Below are positions 44,714 to 54,315 of a stretch of 64,000 nt of DNA, in pieces. The stretch's first letter is position 1; every line of letters begins with the position of its first letter. A program made the position numbers and the translations under genes. The stretch is taken from assembly GCF_947581915.1 (NCBI RefSeq), contig NZ_CANPWG010000030.1, positions 1 to 64,000 on the forward strand. Direction: 5' to 3'. The notes beneath the pieces are model-generated. The model saw only the letters and a program-made list of their open reading frames with translations, searched no databases and was not told the DNA's origin. Source of the stretch: Candidatus Palauibacter scopulicola (GTDB lineage Bacteria > Gemmatimonadota > Gemmatimonadetes > Palauibacterales > Palauibacteraceae).

Positions 44714-46264
44714 ATGGCAGACAACCGTTCGGAGGACAGGTCCGGGAAGCGCTCGCGCGGCCAGCGCATCGGGCTGTGGCTCGGACCGCTCCTCTTCCTG
44801 CTGATGCTCCTGCTCGACCTCGAGCCGGGACGGCCCGAGGTCACCCGCATGGCGGCGGTGGCCGTCCTCATGGCCACATGGTGGATCACCGACGCGATTC
44901 CCCTTTTCGCCACCGCGCTGCTTCCGCTCTTCCTGTTCCCGGTCCTCGGAATCGAACGGACCGGGGAGACGGCGCCCATCTACTTCAACAGCACCATCGT
45001 CCTCTTCCTCGGCGGCTTCATGATCGCGCTCACGATGGAGAAGTGGGACGTGCACCGGCGTATCGCCCTCTGGGTCATCCGCGCGGTGGGCGGCGGCCCC
45101 GCGCGCATCGTGCTCGGCTTCATGCTGGCGGCGGCCTTCCTCTCCATGTGGATCTCGAACACGGCCACCGCGATCATGATGGTCCCGGTCGGACTGGCCG
45201 TCATCCTCCGCATGGAGGAGCAGTTCGGTCGTGGCCGGACGCGCGCCTTCTCCGTGTCGATCATGCTCGGGATCGCGTACGCCTGCTCCGCCGGCGGGAT
45301 CGCCACGCTGGTCGGCACGCCGCCGAACCTCTCCCTCCAGCGCATCTTCGCGATCACCTTCCCGGACGCCCCGCACATCTCCTTCGGTGTGTGGTTCGTC
45401 ATGGCGCTCCCGATCGCGGCGCTCATGCTCGTCTTCGCGTGGATCCTCATCACGCGGGTCTTCTTCCGCGTGCCCGACGACGTCTCGGTCGACCGTGAAG
45501 TCGTGGAGTCGGAGATGCGGAAGCTCGGCCCGGTGGCCTTCGAGGAACGGGCGATCCTCGCCGTCTTCGCGACGACGGCCCTGCTGTGGGTGTTCCGCGC
45601 GCCGATCGAGATCGGCCGGCTCACGATCCCGGGGTGGTCGTCGCTCCTGCCCTACGGCCACCTGATCGACGACGGCACCGTCGCGATCACGATGGCCTGC
45701 GTTCTCTTCCTCGTGCCGACGCGGTCGCCCGGCGCAAAGACCGCCACGGTCATGGGGCCCGGCGTGGTGCGACGGCTCCCGTGGAACATCGTGCTGCTGT
45801 TCGGAGGAGGCTTCGCGCTCGCGCACGGCTTCCAGACCACGGGGCTGGCGCGGTTCGTCGGGGAGGGGTTCAGCGGGTTGTCGACCGTGCCGCCGCTCGT
45901 GCTGATCTTCGTCATCTGCCTCGCGATGACGTTCCTCACCGAACTCACGTCGAATACGGCCACGACGGAGATGGTGCTCCCGATCTTCGCGGCCGTGGCC
46001 GTCGCCACCGGCGTTCACCCGCTCCTGCTGATGGTGCCGGCGACGCTCTCCGCCTCGTGCGCCTTCATGATGCCGGTGGCAACGCCGCCCAACGCCGTGG
46101 TGTTCGGGAGCAACCGGGTGAGGATCGCGGAGATGGCGCGGGTGGGGCTGTTCCTCAACCTCATCGGCGCGATCGTCATCACGCTGATCTTCCGCGCCCT
46201 GGGGCCGCTCCTGTTCGGGATCGAACCCGGCGTCCTGCCCGACTGGGCGCACCTGGGCTCGTAG
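44714..46264 (+). CDS. DASS/SLC13 family sodium-coupled dicarboxylate transporter
   Basis: 516 residues, about eleven helices. Both sodium-site SNT motifs are intact: SMWISNTATAIMMVPVGLAV and TELTSNTATTEMVLPIFAAV, as in VcINDY and citrate/succinate transporters. The ATG follows GAGG at six bases. Imports C4-dicarboxylates or other di- and tricarboxylates with Na+; the substrate is not fixed. Alone on the plus strand, divergent from secD across 258 bases in which I see no convincing promoter. Confidence 0.92.
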   Translation: MADNRSEDRSGKRSRGQRIGLWLGPLLFLLMLLLDLEPGRPEVTRMAAVAVLMATWWITDAIPLFATALLPLFLFPVLGIERTGETAPIYFNSTIVLFLGGFMIALTMEKWDVHRRIALWVIRAVGGGPARIVLGFMLAAAFLSMWISNTATAIMMVPVGLAVILRMEEQFGRGRTRAFSVSIMLGIAYACSAGGIATLVGTPPNLSLQRIFAITFPDAPHISFGVWFVMALPIAALMLVFAWILITRVFFRVPDDVSVDREVVESEMRKLGPVAFEERAILAVFATTALLWVFRAPIEIGRLTIPGWSSLLPYGHLIDDGTVAITMACVLFLVPTRSPGAKTATVMGPGVVRRLPWNIVLLFGGGFALAHGFQTTGLARFVGEGFSGLSTVPPLVLIFVICLAMTFLTELTSNTATTEMVLPIFAAVAVATGVHPLLLMVPATLSASCAFMMPVATPPNAVVFGSNRVRIAEMARVGLFLNLIGAIVITLIFRALGPLLFGIEPGVLPDWAHLGS

Positions 46265-46351
46265 CAGGGAGAAGCTCGGGGGGCGGGGATTCGGCCGGAC
46301 CGCGGGGAACGGCCCGGCCGCCACAGCCCCCTGAGACTGCCGGACCGGCGG

Positions 46352-47269
46352 TTACATGCCGGAGGCGTGCGCTCCCATCACGAGCCAGTGCAGCATGAGA
46401 CCCCCGTCCTCGCCTCGCGAGTAGAGCCCCGCGAAGTGGCCGCCGCCGGCCCCGTCCGGACCCTCGGTGCCGTACGTGCCGATGCCGACCACGTGGCCCT
46501 CGTCCAGTTCGTGCGCGGACCAGCCGCTGATCCCGCTGAACGTCACGCCCGCGTCGAACATGGCCTGCAGCCCTTCCTCCACGGCCGCGCGACCCTCGCG
46601 GGCCCGCTCGCCCGGCATCATCGCAACCGCGTTCTCCGTGAAGGTGTTCGCGACCATCGAGGCGTGCCCCATGTTGTAGTGGGTGGCGAAGTAGTCGCCG
46701 CTCGCCTGGATGAGGTCGCCGCCCATCCCCTCGGGCATCTCCATCGCCGGGCCGGCGGACATCGACTGGTCGGGCGTGTCGTAGTTGCTCACGACCCCCT
46801 TGAGCGACCATGCGCCGTCCACGTTCTCGGCCACCGCCATGTAGTACCCGGAGTTGCGGACCTCCGCCCCGTCCACCGTTCCGGTGAGGACGTAGTGGCC
46901 GCGCGAAACGATCTGGTCGCCGAAGCCCATCGTCTCTCCCGGATGGATCGCGAGCTGCGACCCTTCCGCGTCGATCCGCGCCTGGAGGGCAGCGCCGACC
47001 GCCGCGCTCCCGTGGACCATGGCGCCGGAGGCGCTCCATAGGAGTCCGTCCTCCGAGTAGCGATCACCGACCATGCTGCCGTGACCCATGTTGAAATGAG
47101 TCTCGTAGTAATCGGTGATTTCCGTCATCGCCGCTTCGGCGTCGGACATGGCCGGGGCGTCGTCCATCGCCTCCGTCGTCTCCTCCGCCATCGCGGCTTC
47201 TTCCGTCTCCGCCCCGCCGCAGGCGACGGTCAGAGCCAGGGCAAAGGGGGCCAGGGTGCGGATGCGCAT
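46352..47269 (-). CDS. Lipoprotein with two tandem NTF2-like (SnoaL/DUF4440) domains
   Basis: 305 residues. Lipoprotein signal ending LALTVAC-GG, an acidic Glu/Ala/Met linker, then two related domains: YYETHFNMGHGSMVGDRYSE (first) and YFATHYNMGHASMVANTFTE (second), each about 115 residues. The copies keep the pattern Y-x-T-H-x-N-M-G-H. NTF2-like folds often bind small ligands or act as steroid-isomerase-like enzymes; here a periplasmic or surface binding role is only a guess. Excellent AAGGAGGT before the ATG. Longer upstream starts are rejected on this ground. Confidence 0.8.
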   Translation of the reverse strand: MRIRTLAPFALALTVACGGAETEEAAMAEETTEAMDDAPAMSDAEAAMTEITDYYETHFNMGHGSMVGDRYSEDGLLWSASGAMVHGSAAVGAALQARIDAEGSQLAIHPGETMGFGDQIVSRGHYVLTGTVDGAEVRNSGYYMAVAENVDGAWSLKGVVSNYDTPDQSMSAGPAMEMPEGMGGDLIQASGDYFATHYNMGHASMVANTFTENAVAMMPGERAREGRAAVEEGLQAMFDAGVTFSGISGWSAHELDEGHVVGIGTYGTEGPDGAGGGHFAGLYSRGEDGGLMLHWLVMGAHASGM

Positions 47270-47435
47270 CGGGGTACCTCCTTCGAAATAAGACGCCGCG
47301 CCCTCCGCACGCGTGCCTTTCACTGCGGCGAACGTCGACGAAACAGGGCGTAACTGCCGGAACGTTAGGCGTTTCAAGGCGGATCCGTCAATGCAACGGG
47401 CGACCGGATCGACCGCCCCGGCCGGACCGCCGAGA

Positions 47436-47465
47436 TTGGCCCGCCATTCCGCCCCCGCTTACGTT
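47436..47465 (+). promoter_or_regulatory. Possible promoter of the metalloprotease gene
   Basis: TTGGCC (47436-47441) and TACGTT (47460-47465), spacer 18, with a leader of about 70 bases to the ATG. Weak by sequence alone. Confidence 0.3.
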
Positions 47466-47543
47466 GAGCGCCCGGGTCGAAAGCCAGCGCTGGGACACCA
47501 CGCTCGGCCCGTCCACTCCATCCCTGAACCGGAAGCCGACAGC

Positions 47544-50069
47544 ATGTTCCAGATCGCGCGCAGCACACGCCCTCTCGCCCTCGTCCTTTCGCTCTCGCTC
47601 CTCATCGTGGCCACGGGCTGCATCCGGCCGTTTGCCCGGCCCGCGCCCGGCCCGTCCGCCGCGAGCGGAGGGGGACCCGGCCCCCGCAGCGGCGGCGGTG
47701 GTGACGAAGACGGGCCCGAACCCTATGCCGAAGTCGTCACGGAGGAGGCGGTCACGGACTCGGGGATGGTCCACGTCCACCGGGTGGACGACAAATGGCT
47801 GTTCGAGATTCCGGAAGCGATTCTGGGACGCGAGATCCTGCTCGTGAGCCGCCTGGCATCGGTCCCCGAAGGGATGGGCTACGGCGGCCAGAAGGCGAAT
47901 ACGCAGGTTCTTCGCTGGGAGAGGAACGGGCCGGACAACGAGCGGATATTCCTCCGCGTCGTGCGACACACGAACGTGGCGGACGAGGCCCTTCCGGTGT
48001 CACGGGCCGTGCGGGGCGCGAACTTCGAGCCCATCCTGCGAGCCTTCGACATCGAGGCGCTGAACGACGACTCGACAAGCGTCGTCATCGACGCCACGCC
48101 GCTGTTCGAGTCCGACACCCCGATGTTCGGGCTGAGCCAGTTCCGACGCGACGCGTACCGGGTGCGCTCGCTGGACTCGAACCGCACCTACGTCGACTGG
48201 ATCAAGAGCTTCCCCCGCAACGTCGAGGTACGGCACGTCCTCACCTACAACGCGCAGACGCCTCCGTCGAACGCGAGCACGAACTCGATTTCGATGGAGA
48301 TGAACCAGTCGATGGTCCTGCTCCCGGACGAACCGATGCAGCCGCGGCTGCACGATGAGCGTGTCGGGTACTTCAACGTGAACCAGGTGGACTACGGCCT
48401 AAGCGATCAGAAGGTCGTCACGCGCACCTACATCACGCGCTGGCGGCTCGAGCCGAGCGACACCGCGGCTTTCCGGCGCGGCGAACTCGTCGACCCGGTC
48501 AAACCCATCATCTACTACCTCGACCCGGCGACGCCGGAGAAGTGGCGGCCCTACCTGATTCAGGGCATCGAGGACTGGCAGGAGGCGTTCGAGGCGGCGG
48601 GGTTCAGCAACGCGATCCAGGGGCGCATGCCCCCCTCCTTCGAGGAGGACCCGGAGTTCAGCCCGGAGGACGTGCGCTACTCCGTGATCCGCTGGCTCCC
48701 GTCACAGGTTCAGAACGCCTCCGGGCCGCACGTCCACGACCCGCGCACGGGTGAGATCCTCGAGAGCGACATCCAGTGGTATCACAACGTCGCCAACCTG
48801 CTACGGAACTGGTATCTGATTCAGACCGGGGCCGTGAATCCGGCGGCGCGCCGCGCCCTCTTCGAAGACGAGGTCATGGGCCAACTGATTCGCTTCGTCG
48901 CCGCGCACGAGGTCGGCCACACGATCGGGCTCCCGCACAACATGAAGTCGAGTTCCGGCTTTTCGGTGGACTCGCTGCGGGCGCCGGGATTCGTGTGCCG
49001 CAACGGGGTCGCTCCGTCGATCATGGACTATGCGCGCTTCAACTACGTCGCGCAGCCCGAGGATGAGGGCGCGTGCACGGATCCGCGGGTCGGTCCGTAC
49101 GACCTCTTTTCGGTCAACTGGGGCTACCGGCCGATCCTGGACGAGGACGCGGACGGGGAGCGCGCCACGCTCGACGCCTGGATTCGCGAGGTGGAGGACG
49201 ATCCGGTCTACCATTTCGGCGACGGTACCCCGATCGATCCGACGTCCCAGACGGAGGCGATCGGCTCCGACGCGATGGAGGCGAGCGACCTCGGCATCGA
49301 GAACCTGAAGCGGATCCTGCCCAACCTGATCGAGTGGAGCAGCGACGGCCGCGAGGGCGAGAACTACGAAGAGCTGGCGGAACTCTACAACAACCTCATC
49401 GGCCAGTGGAGCCGCTACATGGGCCACGTCGCGACCGTGGTCGGCGGGGTGACGCGCACGCGGAAGCGCATCGGGCAGGAGGGCCCGGTGTACGAGTTCG
49501 TGGACGAAGCCACGCAGCGGCGGGCCATGGACTTCTTCGAGCGACAGGCCTTCGACCCGCCCACGTGGATGGTCGACGAGGACATCCTTTCGAAGATCGA
49601 GAACCCGTCCACCGTGGACCGCTTGCGGGGCATCCAGGTTCGGGTCGTTAACCTGATCCTCGACCCCGGCCGCATGCAGCGGCTGATCGAGGCGGAAGCG
49701 CGTAACGGGGACGATCACTACAGCCTGGGCGAGATGTTCGAGGACCTGCGCGCCTCGATCTGGGGAGAGCTGGACACCGGCGCCCGGATCGGGGTCTATC
49801 GGCGGAACCTCCAACGCGGGCACCTGGAGCGGCTCGAGTACCTGATGACGCAGGAACTCTCGCTCCCCGCCTTCTTCTTCGGCGGCCTATCGGACTTCTT
49901 CACCTCGGTGGACGTGTCGCAGTCGGACATCCGGGCCTTCGTGCGGGGCGAACTCCACGGGCTACAGGATGCGATCGAGCGCACGCTGCGGCGCCGGCTC
50001 GACCGCACGACGGAACTGCACCTGCGCGATGCCCTCGCCAGGATCGACGACATCCTCGACCCCGCCTGA
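47544..50069 (+). CDS. Lipoprotein zinc-dependent metalloprotease, DUF5117/DUF4953 type
   Basis: 841 residues. Lipoprotein signal ending LIVATGC. A Gly/Pro/Arg-rich stretch, then a DUF5117-like domain (about 75-250, IFLRVVRHTNVADEALPVS), then the catalytic domain. The extended zinc site is H455-E-V-G-H-T-I-G-L-P-H465, a metzincin-like HExxHxxGxxH, followed by a plausible Met-turn in APSIMDYARFNY. The long C-terminal half is helical. Family members are surface or periplasmic proteases of Gram-negative bacteria. Upstream ATG codons in frame lack a signal peptide, so the start is taken at the signal peptide. Confidence 0.87.
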   Translation: MFQIARSTRPLALVLSLSLLIVATGCIRPFARPAPGPSAASGGGPGPRSGGGGDEDGPEPYAEVVTEEAVTDSGMVHVHRVDDKWLFEIPEAILGREILLVSRLASVPEGMGYGGQKANTQVLRWERNGPDNERIFLRVVRHTNVADEALPVSRAVRGANFEPILRAFDIEALNDDSTSVVIDATPLFESDTPMFGLSQFRRDAYRVRSLDSNRTYVDWIKSFPRNVEVRHVLTYNAQTPPSNASTNSISMEMNQSMVLLPDEPMQPRLHDERVGYFNVNQVDYGLSDQKVVTRTYITRWRLEPSDTAAFRRGELVDPVKPIIYYLDPATPEKWRPYLIQGIEDWQEAFEAAGFSNAIQGRMPPSFEEDPEFSPEDVRYSVIRWLPSQVQNASGPHVHDPRTGEILESDIQWYHNVANLLRNWYLIQTGAVNPAARRALFEDEVMGQLIRFVAAHEVGHTIGLPHNMKSSSGFSVDSLRAPGFVCRNGVAPSIMDYARFNYVAQPEDEGACTDPRVGPYDLFSVNWGYRPILDEDADGERATLDAWIREVEDDPVYHFGDGTPIDPTSQTEAIGSDAMEASDLGIENLKRILPNLIEWSSDGREGENYEELAELYNNLIGQWSRYMGHVATVVGGVTRTRKRIGQEGPVYEFVDEATQRRAMDFFERQAFDPPTWMVDEDILSKIENPSTVDRLRGIQVRVVNLILDPGRMQRLIEAEARNGDDHYSLGEMFEDLRASIWGELDTGARIGVYRRNLQRGHLERLEYLMTQELSLPAFFFGGLSDFFTSVDVSQSDIRAFVRGELHGLQDAIERTLRRRLDRTTELHLRDALARIDDILDPA

Positions 50070-50130
50070 GCCACGGGAGGCGCGCGACCGGGCCGGGAGT
50101 CGAGGGAAACGCGTCGGCGATAACGGGTCG

Positions 50131-50172
50131 AAAAAAACACAGAGTGCCGGGGAAGCACCCCGGCACTCTGTG
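50131..50172 (-). terminator. Very strong intrinsic terminator
   Basis: A 15-pair perfect stem (50138-50152 with 50158-50172, arm CACAGAGTGCCGGGG) with a five-base loop, followed on the minus strand by seven T. It lies 33 bases past the stop of the hsp20 remnant, so it is that gene's original terminator and now ends the toxin-antitoxin transcript. Confidence 0.92.
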
Positions 50173-50205
50173 CGTGGTTCGCGCCCTCGCGCTGCGCGGA
50201 CGCGG

Positions 50206-50340
50206 CTACTTCATGCCGCCGACCGCCACACGGTGCGGCTTCGCCTCCGGCGACTTCGGCAGCTCGACCGTGAGCACACCCGCGTCGAGGTGCGCCGCGA
50301 CGTCCTCGCCGCGGATCGAGGCGGGAAGCGCAATCGGCGT
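50206..50340 (-). pseudogene. 3' fragment of a small heat-shock protein (Hsp20) gene
   Basis: About 42 codons of intact alpha-crystallin C-terminus remain: IALPASIRGEDVAAHLDAGV then LTVELPKSPEAKPHRVAVGG ending MK-stop. They contain the conserved A-x-x-x-x-GVL element and the last strands. Upstream the frame turns to unrelated residues near 50340 and no alpha-crystallin N-terminus or start codon is found, so the 5' part of the gene is lost. The intergenic stretch up to the PIN gene (50341-50460) holds nothing recognisable. Its terminator is still perfect. Confidence 0.75.
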
Positions 50341-50460
50341 GCCCGGACGACGCGCCGCCGGGGTCGGGATTCTCTGCCTTCGGTGCAGGGCGCGGGAGGG
50401 AGAACTGCCGTTTCGACGAGCGGAACTCCGTCCGGGCCCGCCAAATCGGCAGACCTCCGC

Positions 50461-50862
50461 CTATGCGAGGAAGTCTATCAACGCTCGGGGTGGAACAACC
50501 ACGACGGTCCGGTACGGAGAGACATCCAACAGGTCTCGATCGCCACTCACGACGTACTTGGCTGCCGCGGGCATGGCGCATGCGATGAACTTGTCGCCAT
50601 CCGCATCGCGACAGATCGGTTCAGCCAGGGGCGGCGCCTCCACGAGCGTCGCAGAAGTACCGAGCAGGTCGAGTGCGGGCGTCAGGTCGACACCCGGAAA
50701 TCGGGAAGACAGCCGCTGGCCGACGCGTACGTACTCCTCGATGATCTCCCGGGAAACGACGACGTCGACGCGACCGTCTCGCCACGCTTCGAGGATGCTG
50801 CCGGGATGGCCGCCGAAGAACACGCCGGACACGAATACGTTCGTGTCCAGAACGATCCTCAC
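50461..50862 (-). CDS. PIN-domain ribonuclease toxin of a type II module
   Basis: 133 residues. PIN acidic residues lie in LDTNVFVSGVFF (first Asp), SREIIEEYVRV (Glu), RDADGDKFIACA (Asp pair) and VSGDRDLLDV (last Asp). This wording fits the putative toxin component, PIN family (COG1569-like), rather than classic VapC. Likely an RNase held in check by the AbrB-type partner. The ATG overlaps the antitoxin stop by four bases. Confidence 0.88.
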   Translation of the reverse strand: MRIVLDTNVFVSGVFFGGHPGSILEAWRDGRVDVVVSREIIEEYVRVGQRLSSRFPGVDLTPALDLLGTSATLVEAPPLAEPICRDADGDKFIACAMPAAAKYVVSGDRDLLDVSPYRTVVVVPPRALIDFLA

Positions 50863-51119
50863 GCCGAACGCACGGCCTCGATCGCCGCGACGATGTCCGA
50901 GCCCCGGAGCCCCACGCGGCGCGCGTCTTCCCGAGCCCGCGCAACGATGCCATCGAACTCACGCATTGAAGGTGGGTCCACCACCTTGAGTACTACGGTG
51001 CCATCTTCCCCGAGGACGACGAACTCGGTCCCCGTCTCCAGTCCGAGACGTCGTCGGATCGGCTCCGGAATGACGACCTGCCCCTTCGAGGACAGTTTCG
51101 TGGTAGCTATGCGGTCCAT
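50859..51119 (-). CDS. AbrB/MazE-type antitoxin
   Basis: 86 residues. The swapped-hairpin DNA-binding domain is TTKLSSKGQVVIPEPIRRRL followed by LETGTEFVVLGEDGTVVLKV; the C-terminal part (about 50-86) should wrap the toxin. Such antitoxins repress their own promoter. A perfect-geometry promoter ends six bases before the ATG, giving a leaderless message. Confidence 0.9.
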   Translation of the reverse strand: MDRIATTKLSSKGQVVIPEPIRRRLGLETGTEFVVLGEDGTVVLKVVDPPSMREFDGIVARAREDARRVGLRGSDIVAAIEAVRSA

Positions 51120-51125
51120 GCCGCA

Positions 51126-51154
51126 ATCCTACCAGTAAGACGACATCCCGTCAA
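51126..51154 (-). promoter_or_regulatory. Toxin-antitoxin promoter, leaderless geometry
   Basis: -35 TTGACG (51149-51154), 17-base spacer, -10 TAGGAT (51126-51131), then six bases to the ATG. Transcription should start on the start codon. No Shine-Dalgarno. Confidence 0.75.
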
Positions 51155-51176
51155 CGCGCCGGCGATGCCGGCGAGG

Positions 51177-54100
51177 CTAGAAGCGGACGCGGACGCCGAG
51201 CTGGGCGCGGCGGGTGTCTCCCAGGCCGCTGCGGATCGTGCCGTCGAAGTTGAACAGGAGCCCCGTCTGCGCGGTGTCGAGGAAGTTGTCGGCGCCCGTC
51301 AGGTTGAAGACCTCCAGGATCGGCTCGACGGTGCGCCCGTCCCCGATGTCGAAGGCCTTCGAGAGTCGCAGATCCCAGGTGAAGAAGTCGTTCTCCCGCC
51401 GAAGCGTGTTGCGCCTGAGGACGGAACCATCGGCGCACACGCGGTCCGCCGGCGCGCCCGCGCGCTCGCCCGCCGGCGCGGCGAGAGGATTCGCCTCGGT
51501 CGGGCCGCAGCTCGCCGACACCGGCGACGCGGACAGATACCGGAAGACGTGGTTGAGGACGACGCCGCGCCCGAGGTCGAAGAGCATGAAGCCGGTCAGC
51601 TGGTGCCGCCGGTCTCGGATCGACCAGTTGTACTCGGGCTCGAAATCGGTTGCGGTCGCATAAAAGAAGTTGAACGGATCACGTTCGTTATCGTCGTCCG
51701 ACCGGTCGAAGCCCAGCGTGTAGTTCGCCTCGAAATTCAGCCTCCCGCGGAGCGCGCCGTCCCCGCGTAGTCCGAGCGAGACGGCGTTGTAGCGGGAGCG
51801 CGCGCTGCTCTCGGTCACGGTGACCGTCCCCAGCCCGCTGGCCCCCTCCGCGAAGGGCGCCCCGAGTTCCGCCGCGTTGCGGTCCACGAAGCGGAACAGG
51901 TTGTCCGTGCGGGCGTGCTGCAGCGAAAGCTCCACCGCGGTGCTGCCGCTCAGCGCGTGCTCCACGGCGACGTTGAACGACCACGTCCGGGGCAGTTCGA
52001 GGTTGCGGTCCGCGATGTTCACGCCGGGCTGGAAGGGCGGCGTGCCCGGCGGCGGCGGCGTCAGAAACTCTCCGATCTGCGGCGGCGGCGGCAGGAACGT
52101 CGCGTCGCTGGCGGCGAACTGCGTGCCCTGGAACGCGCCGTTCGTCGTGCGGTGCTGCGCGAACACCAGCATCGGGATGCGCGAGAAGTAGGACCCCGCG
52201 TTCAGGCGGACCAGCGTGCGCCCGTCGTCCCGGGGATCCCAGGCGAGCCCGAAGCGCGGCTGGAAGTTGTCGAGGTCATCCGGAATCGTCCCGTCCGACG
52301 GGAAGCCGGCGGTCCCGATCCACGGTCCGTAAAAGGTGTCCCCGGGCTCGATGAACATCCCCGGGTGCCACGACCCTTCCCAGCGCACGCCGAGGTTCAG
52401 GGTCAGGTTGTCGCGCGGGCGCCAGGTGTCCTGGATGTAGAGGCCGAGTTCGTGCATCGAGAAGTCCTGCAGTCCGAGCTGCCCGGCCGGAGTGTCCCCC
52501 AGCGTGAGGGCCTGCAGGTAGAGAAGTACGGGGCCGGTGATCGCGGTCCCCGGCGGGCAGACGCCCTCCGCACTGTCGGAACCGTCGGAGCAGGTGACGT
52601 ACCGGTTCCCCTGCGTTACGAAGTTCATGAATCCGTCGACGGAGGAGAACTTGTAGAGGCCGTTCGCGAAGCCGATGAACTGCTGGCCGACGCCCGTCCG
52701 GTTGTACTCCGCGCCCACCTTGAACAGGTGGTCTCCCGCCAGGAAGGAGAGGTTGTCGACGAGCTGGATCCGGGTGTCGTAGCCGGGGTCGATGGGGAGG
52801 AAAAAGGGCATCCCGATGCGGAACCCGTCCGCGAAGTCCATCGCGATGTCCGGGAACGGACGGCCGCCGATCGCCGCGAAGGCCGGCTGCGGCGGGGGGG
52901 CGGAGCCCGGAATCAGCGGGCCGTCGTATCCCCGCGGCCGATCCTCGCGTGCGTACTGGACGCGGAACTCGTTGGACACGGTGTTGGAGAGCTGCGACCG
53001 GAGGCTCGCGTTGATCGCGTGGGAGAAGTCCTCCTCGAGGCCGTTGGCGCTGAGCCCCCAGGAGTCCACGTCGAACGTCCCGTTCACCTGCTGGGACCAG
53101 GTGTAGTTGTACTTGAAGGACGCCTGGTGACGGTCGCTGAGGTTGAAGTCGAGCTTCGCCACGAGCGCCCGGTTGTCGTCGGTGCGGCGGATCGGACCGA
53201 ACTCGTCGTCGAACCGGCCGGGCCATTGCGCCTGAAGGAAGTTCTCCAGCTTATCGAGTTCGGAGGCGTTCACGACGTTGCGCGTGAACTGCTTCGTCTC
53301 GCTCGCCTCCTGCTGGTCGTAGGCGACGAAGAAAAACGCCCGGTCGCGCACGATCGGGCCGCCGAAGGTGAAGCCGAACTGGCCGCGCCCGAACTCGGGC
53401 TTCCCGCCTCCGCGCTCGCTCGAGTATGCGGTGGAGATGGCATCCCACTGGCCGAAGTAGTGCGCCGAGCCCGCGAACTCGTTCGTGCCCGACTTCGTGA
53501 TGACGTTCACGAAGCCGCCCGCGGAGCGCCCGAACTCCGCCGACGCCCCCTGGCTCACGACGACGATTTCCTCGATGGCGTCCTGGTTGAAGGTGAAGGC
53601 CGGGCGCTGCCCGCCGCGCTGTTCGCCGAAGAAGGGGTTGTTGAAGTCGGCTCCGTCCACGGAAACGTTGTTGAAGATCCCCCGCTGTCCCCCGATGTTG
53701 AGGACTTCGCCGTCCGGACCCTGCGACACGGACACGCCCGGAGTGAGGAGCGTGTAGTCGAGGAAGTTGCGGCCGTTGTTGGGCAGGTTGTCGACGACCT
53801 CTTCGGCAAGCCGATGGGAACTCGACGGGTCCCCGGTGTCGACGAGGGGCGTCCGGTCCGCCGTCACCGTGATCTCGGACACCGCGACGGGCTGGAATTC
53901 GAGCACGAGATCGAGGACCTCTCCTACGCGGAGGACGAGCCCTTCGGTGCGCTCGTCGCCGAACTGCCCCAGCGCCCGGGCGGTGACGTCGTAGACGCCC
54001 AGCGGAAGGAGCGTGCGCACGAACGCCCCGTTCGAGCCCGTCACGACCGTCGTCGCGAAGCCGGTGGCGCGATGCTCGATGATCACGGCGGCGCCGGCCA

Positions 54101-54257
54101 CGGGCGCTCCCACCGGGTCGCGGACGACCCCCCGGATGACGCCGGTCGTCGCCTGGGCCTGCGCGGCCGCGCCCGACGTGGCGGCGCAGCACAGCGCGAG
54201 CACGGCGAACAGGAGGGTGGACCCGCGTCGGGAGACCGGAACCCGGCATGGCCGCAT
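51177..54257 (-). CDS. TonB-dependent receptor with carboxypeptidase-regulatory-like domain
   Basis: 1026 residues. Signal peptide (about 1-33, ending AAAQA), a CarboxypepD_reg-like beta-sandwich (about 37-120, GVIRGVVRDPVGAPVAGAAV), plug domain (about 130-240, VDNLPNNGRNFLDYTLLTPG and SAGGFVNVITKSGTNEFAGS) and a 22-strand-type barrel ending RRAQLGVRVRF with terminal Phe. No SusD partner and no TonB box is obvious. Strong AAGGAG six bases before the ATG. Imports an unknown large substrate through the outer membrane. Confidence 0.93.
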   Translation of the reverse strand: MRPCRVPVSRRGSTLLFAVLALCCAATSGAAAQAQATTGVIRGVVRDPVGAPVAGAAVIIEHRATGFATTVVTGSNGAFVRTLLPLGVYDVTARALGQFGDERTEGLVLRVGEVLDLVLEFQPVAVSEITVTADRTPLVDTGDPSSSHRLAEEVVDNLPNNGRNFLDYTLLTPGVSVSQGPDGEVLNIGGQRGIFNNVSVDGADFNNPFFGEQRGGQRPAFTFNQDAIEEIVVVSQGASAEFGRSAGGFVNVITKSGTNEFAGSAHYFGQWDAISTAYSSERGGGKPEFGRGQFGFTFGGPIVRDRAFFFVAYDQQEASETKQFTRNVVNASELDKLENFLQAQWPGRFDDEFGPIRRTDDNRALVAKLDFNLSDRHQASFKYNYTWSQQVNGTFDVDSWGLSANGLEEDFSHAINASLRSQLSNTVSNEFRVQYAREDRPRGYDGPLIPGSAPPPQPAFAAIGGRPFPDIAMDFADGFRIGMPFFLPIDPGYDTRIQLVDNLSFLAGDHLFKVGAEYNRTGVGQQFIGFANGLYKFSSVDGFMNFVTQGNRYVTCSDGSDSAEGVCPPGTAITGPVLLYLQALTLGDTPAGQLGLQDFSMHELGLYIQDTWRPRDNLTLNLGVRWEGSWHPGMFIEPGDTFYGPWIGTAGFPSDGTIPDDLDNFQPRFGLAWDPRDDGRTLVRLNAGSYFSRIPMLVFAQHRTTNGAFQGTQFAASDATFLPPPPQIGEFLTPPPPGTPPFQPGVNIADRNLELPRTWSFNVAVEHALSGSTAVELSLQHARTDNLFRFVDRNAAELGAPFAEGASGLGTVTVTESSARSRYNAVSLGLRGDGALRGRLNFEANYTLGFDRSDDDNERDPFNFFYATATDFEPEYNWSIRDRRHQLTGFMLFDLGRGVVLNHVFRYLSASPVSASCGPTEANPLAAPAGERAGAPADRVCADGSVLRRNTLRRENDFFTWDLRLSKAFDIGDGRTVEPILEVFNLTGADNFLDTAQTGLLFNFDGTIRSGLGDTRRAQLGVRVRF

Positions 54258-54315
54258 GGACGACTCCTTACTCTCGATGGTGGATCCAGGCATGGAGACT
54301 CGGGGGTTCTGAGGA

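Noticed and set aside
50206-50460. A complete Hsp20 gene
   Set aside because: Only the last alpha-crystallin strands are in frame; no N-terminus or start exists upstream before the PIN gene.
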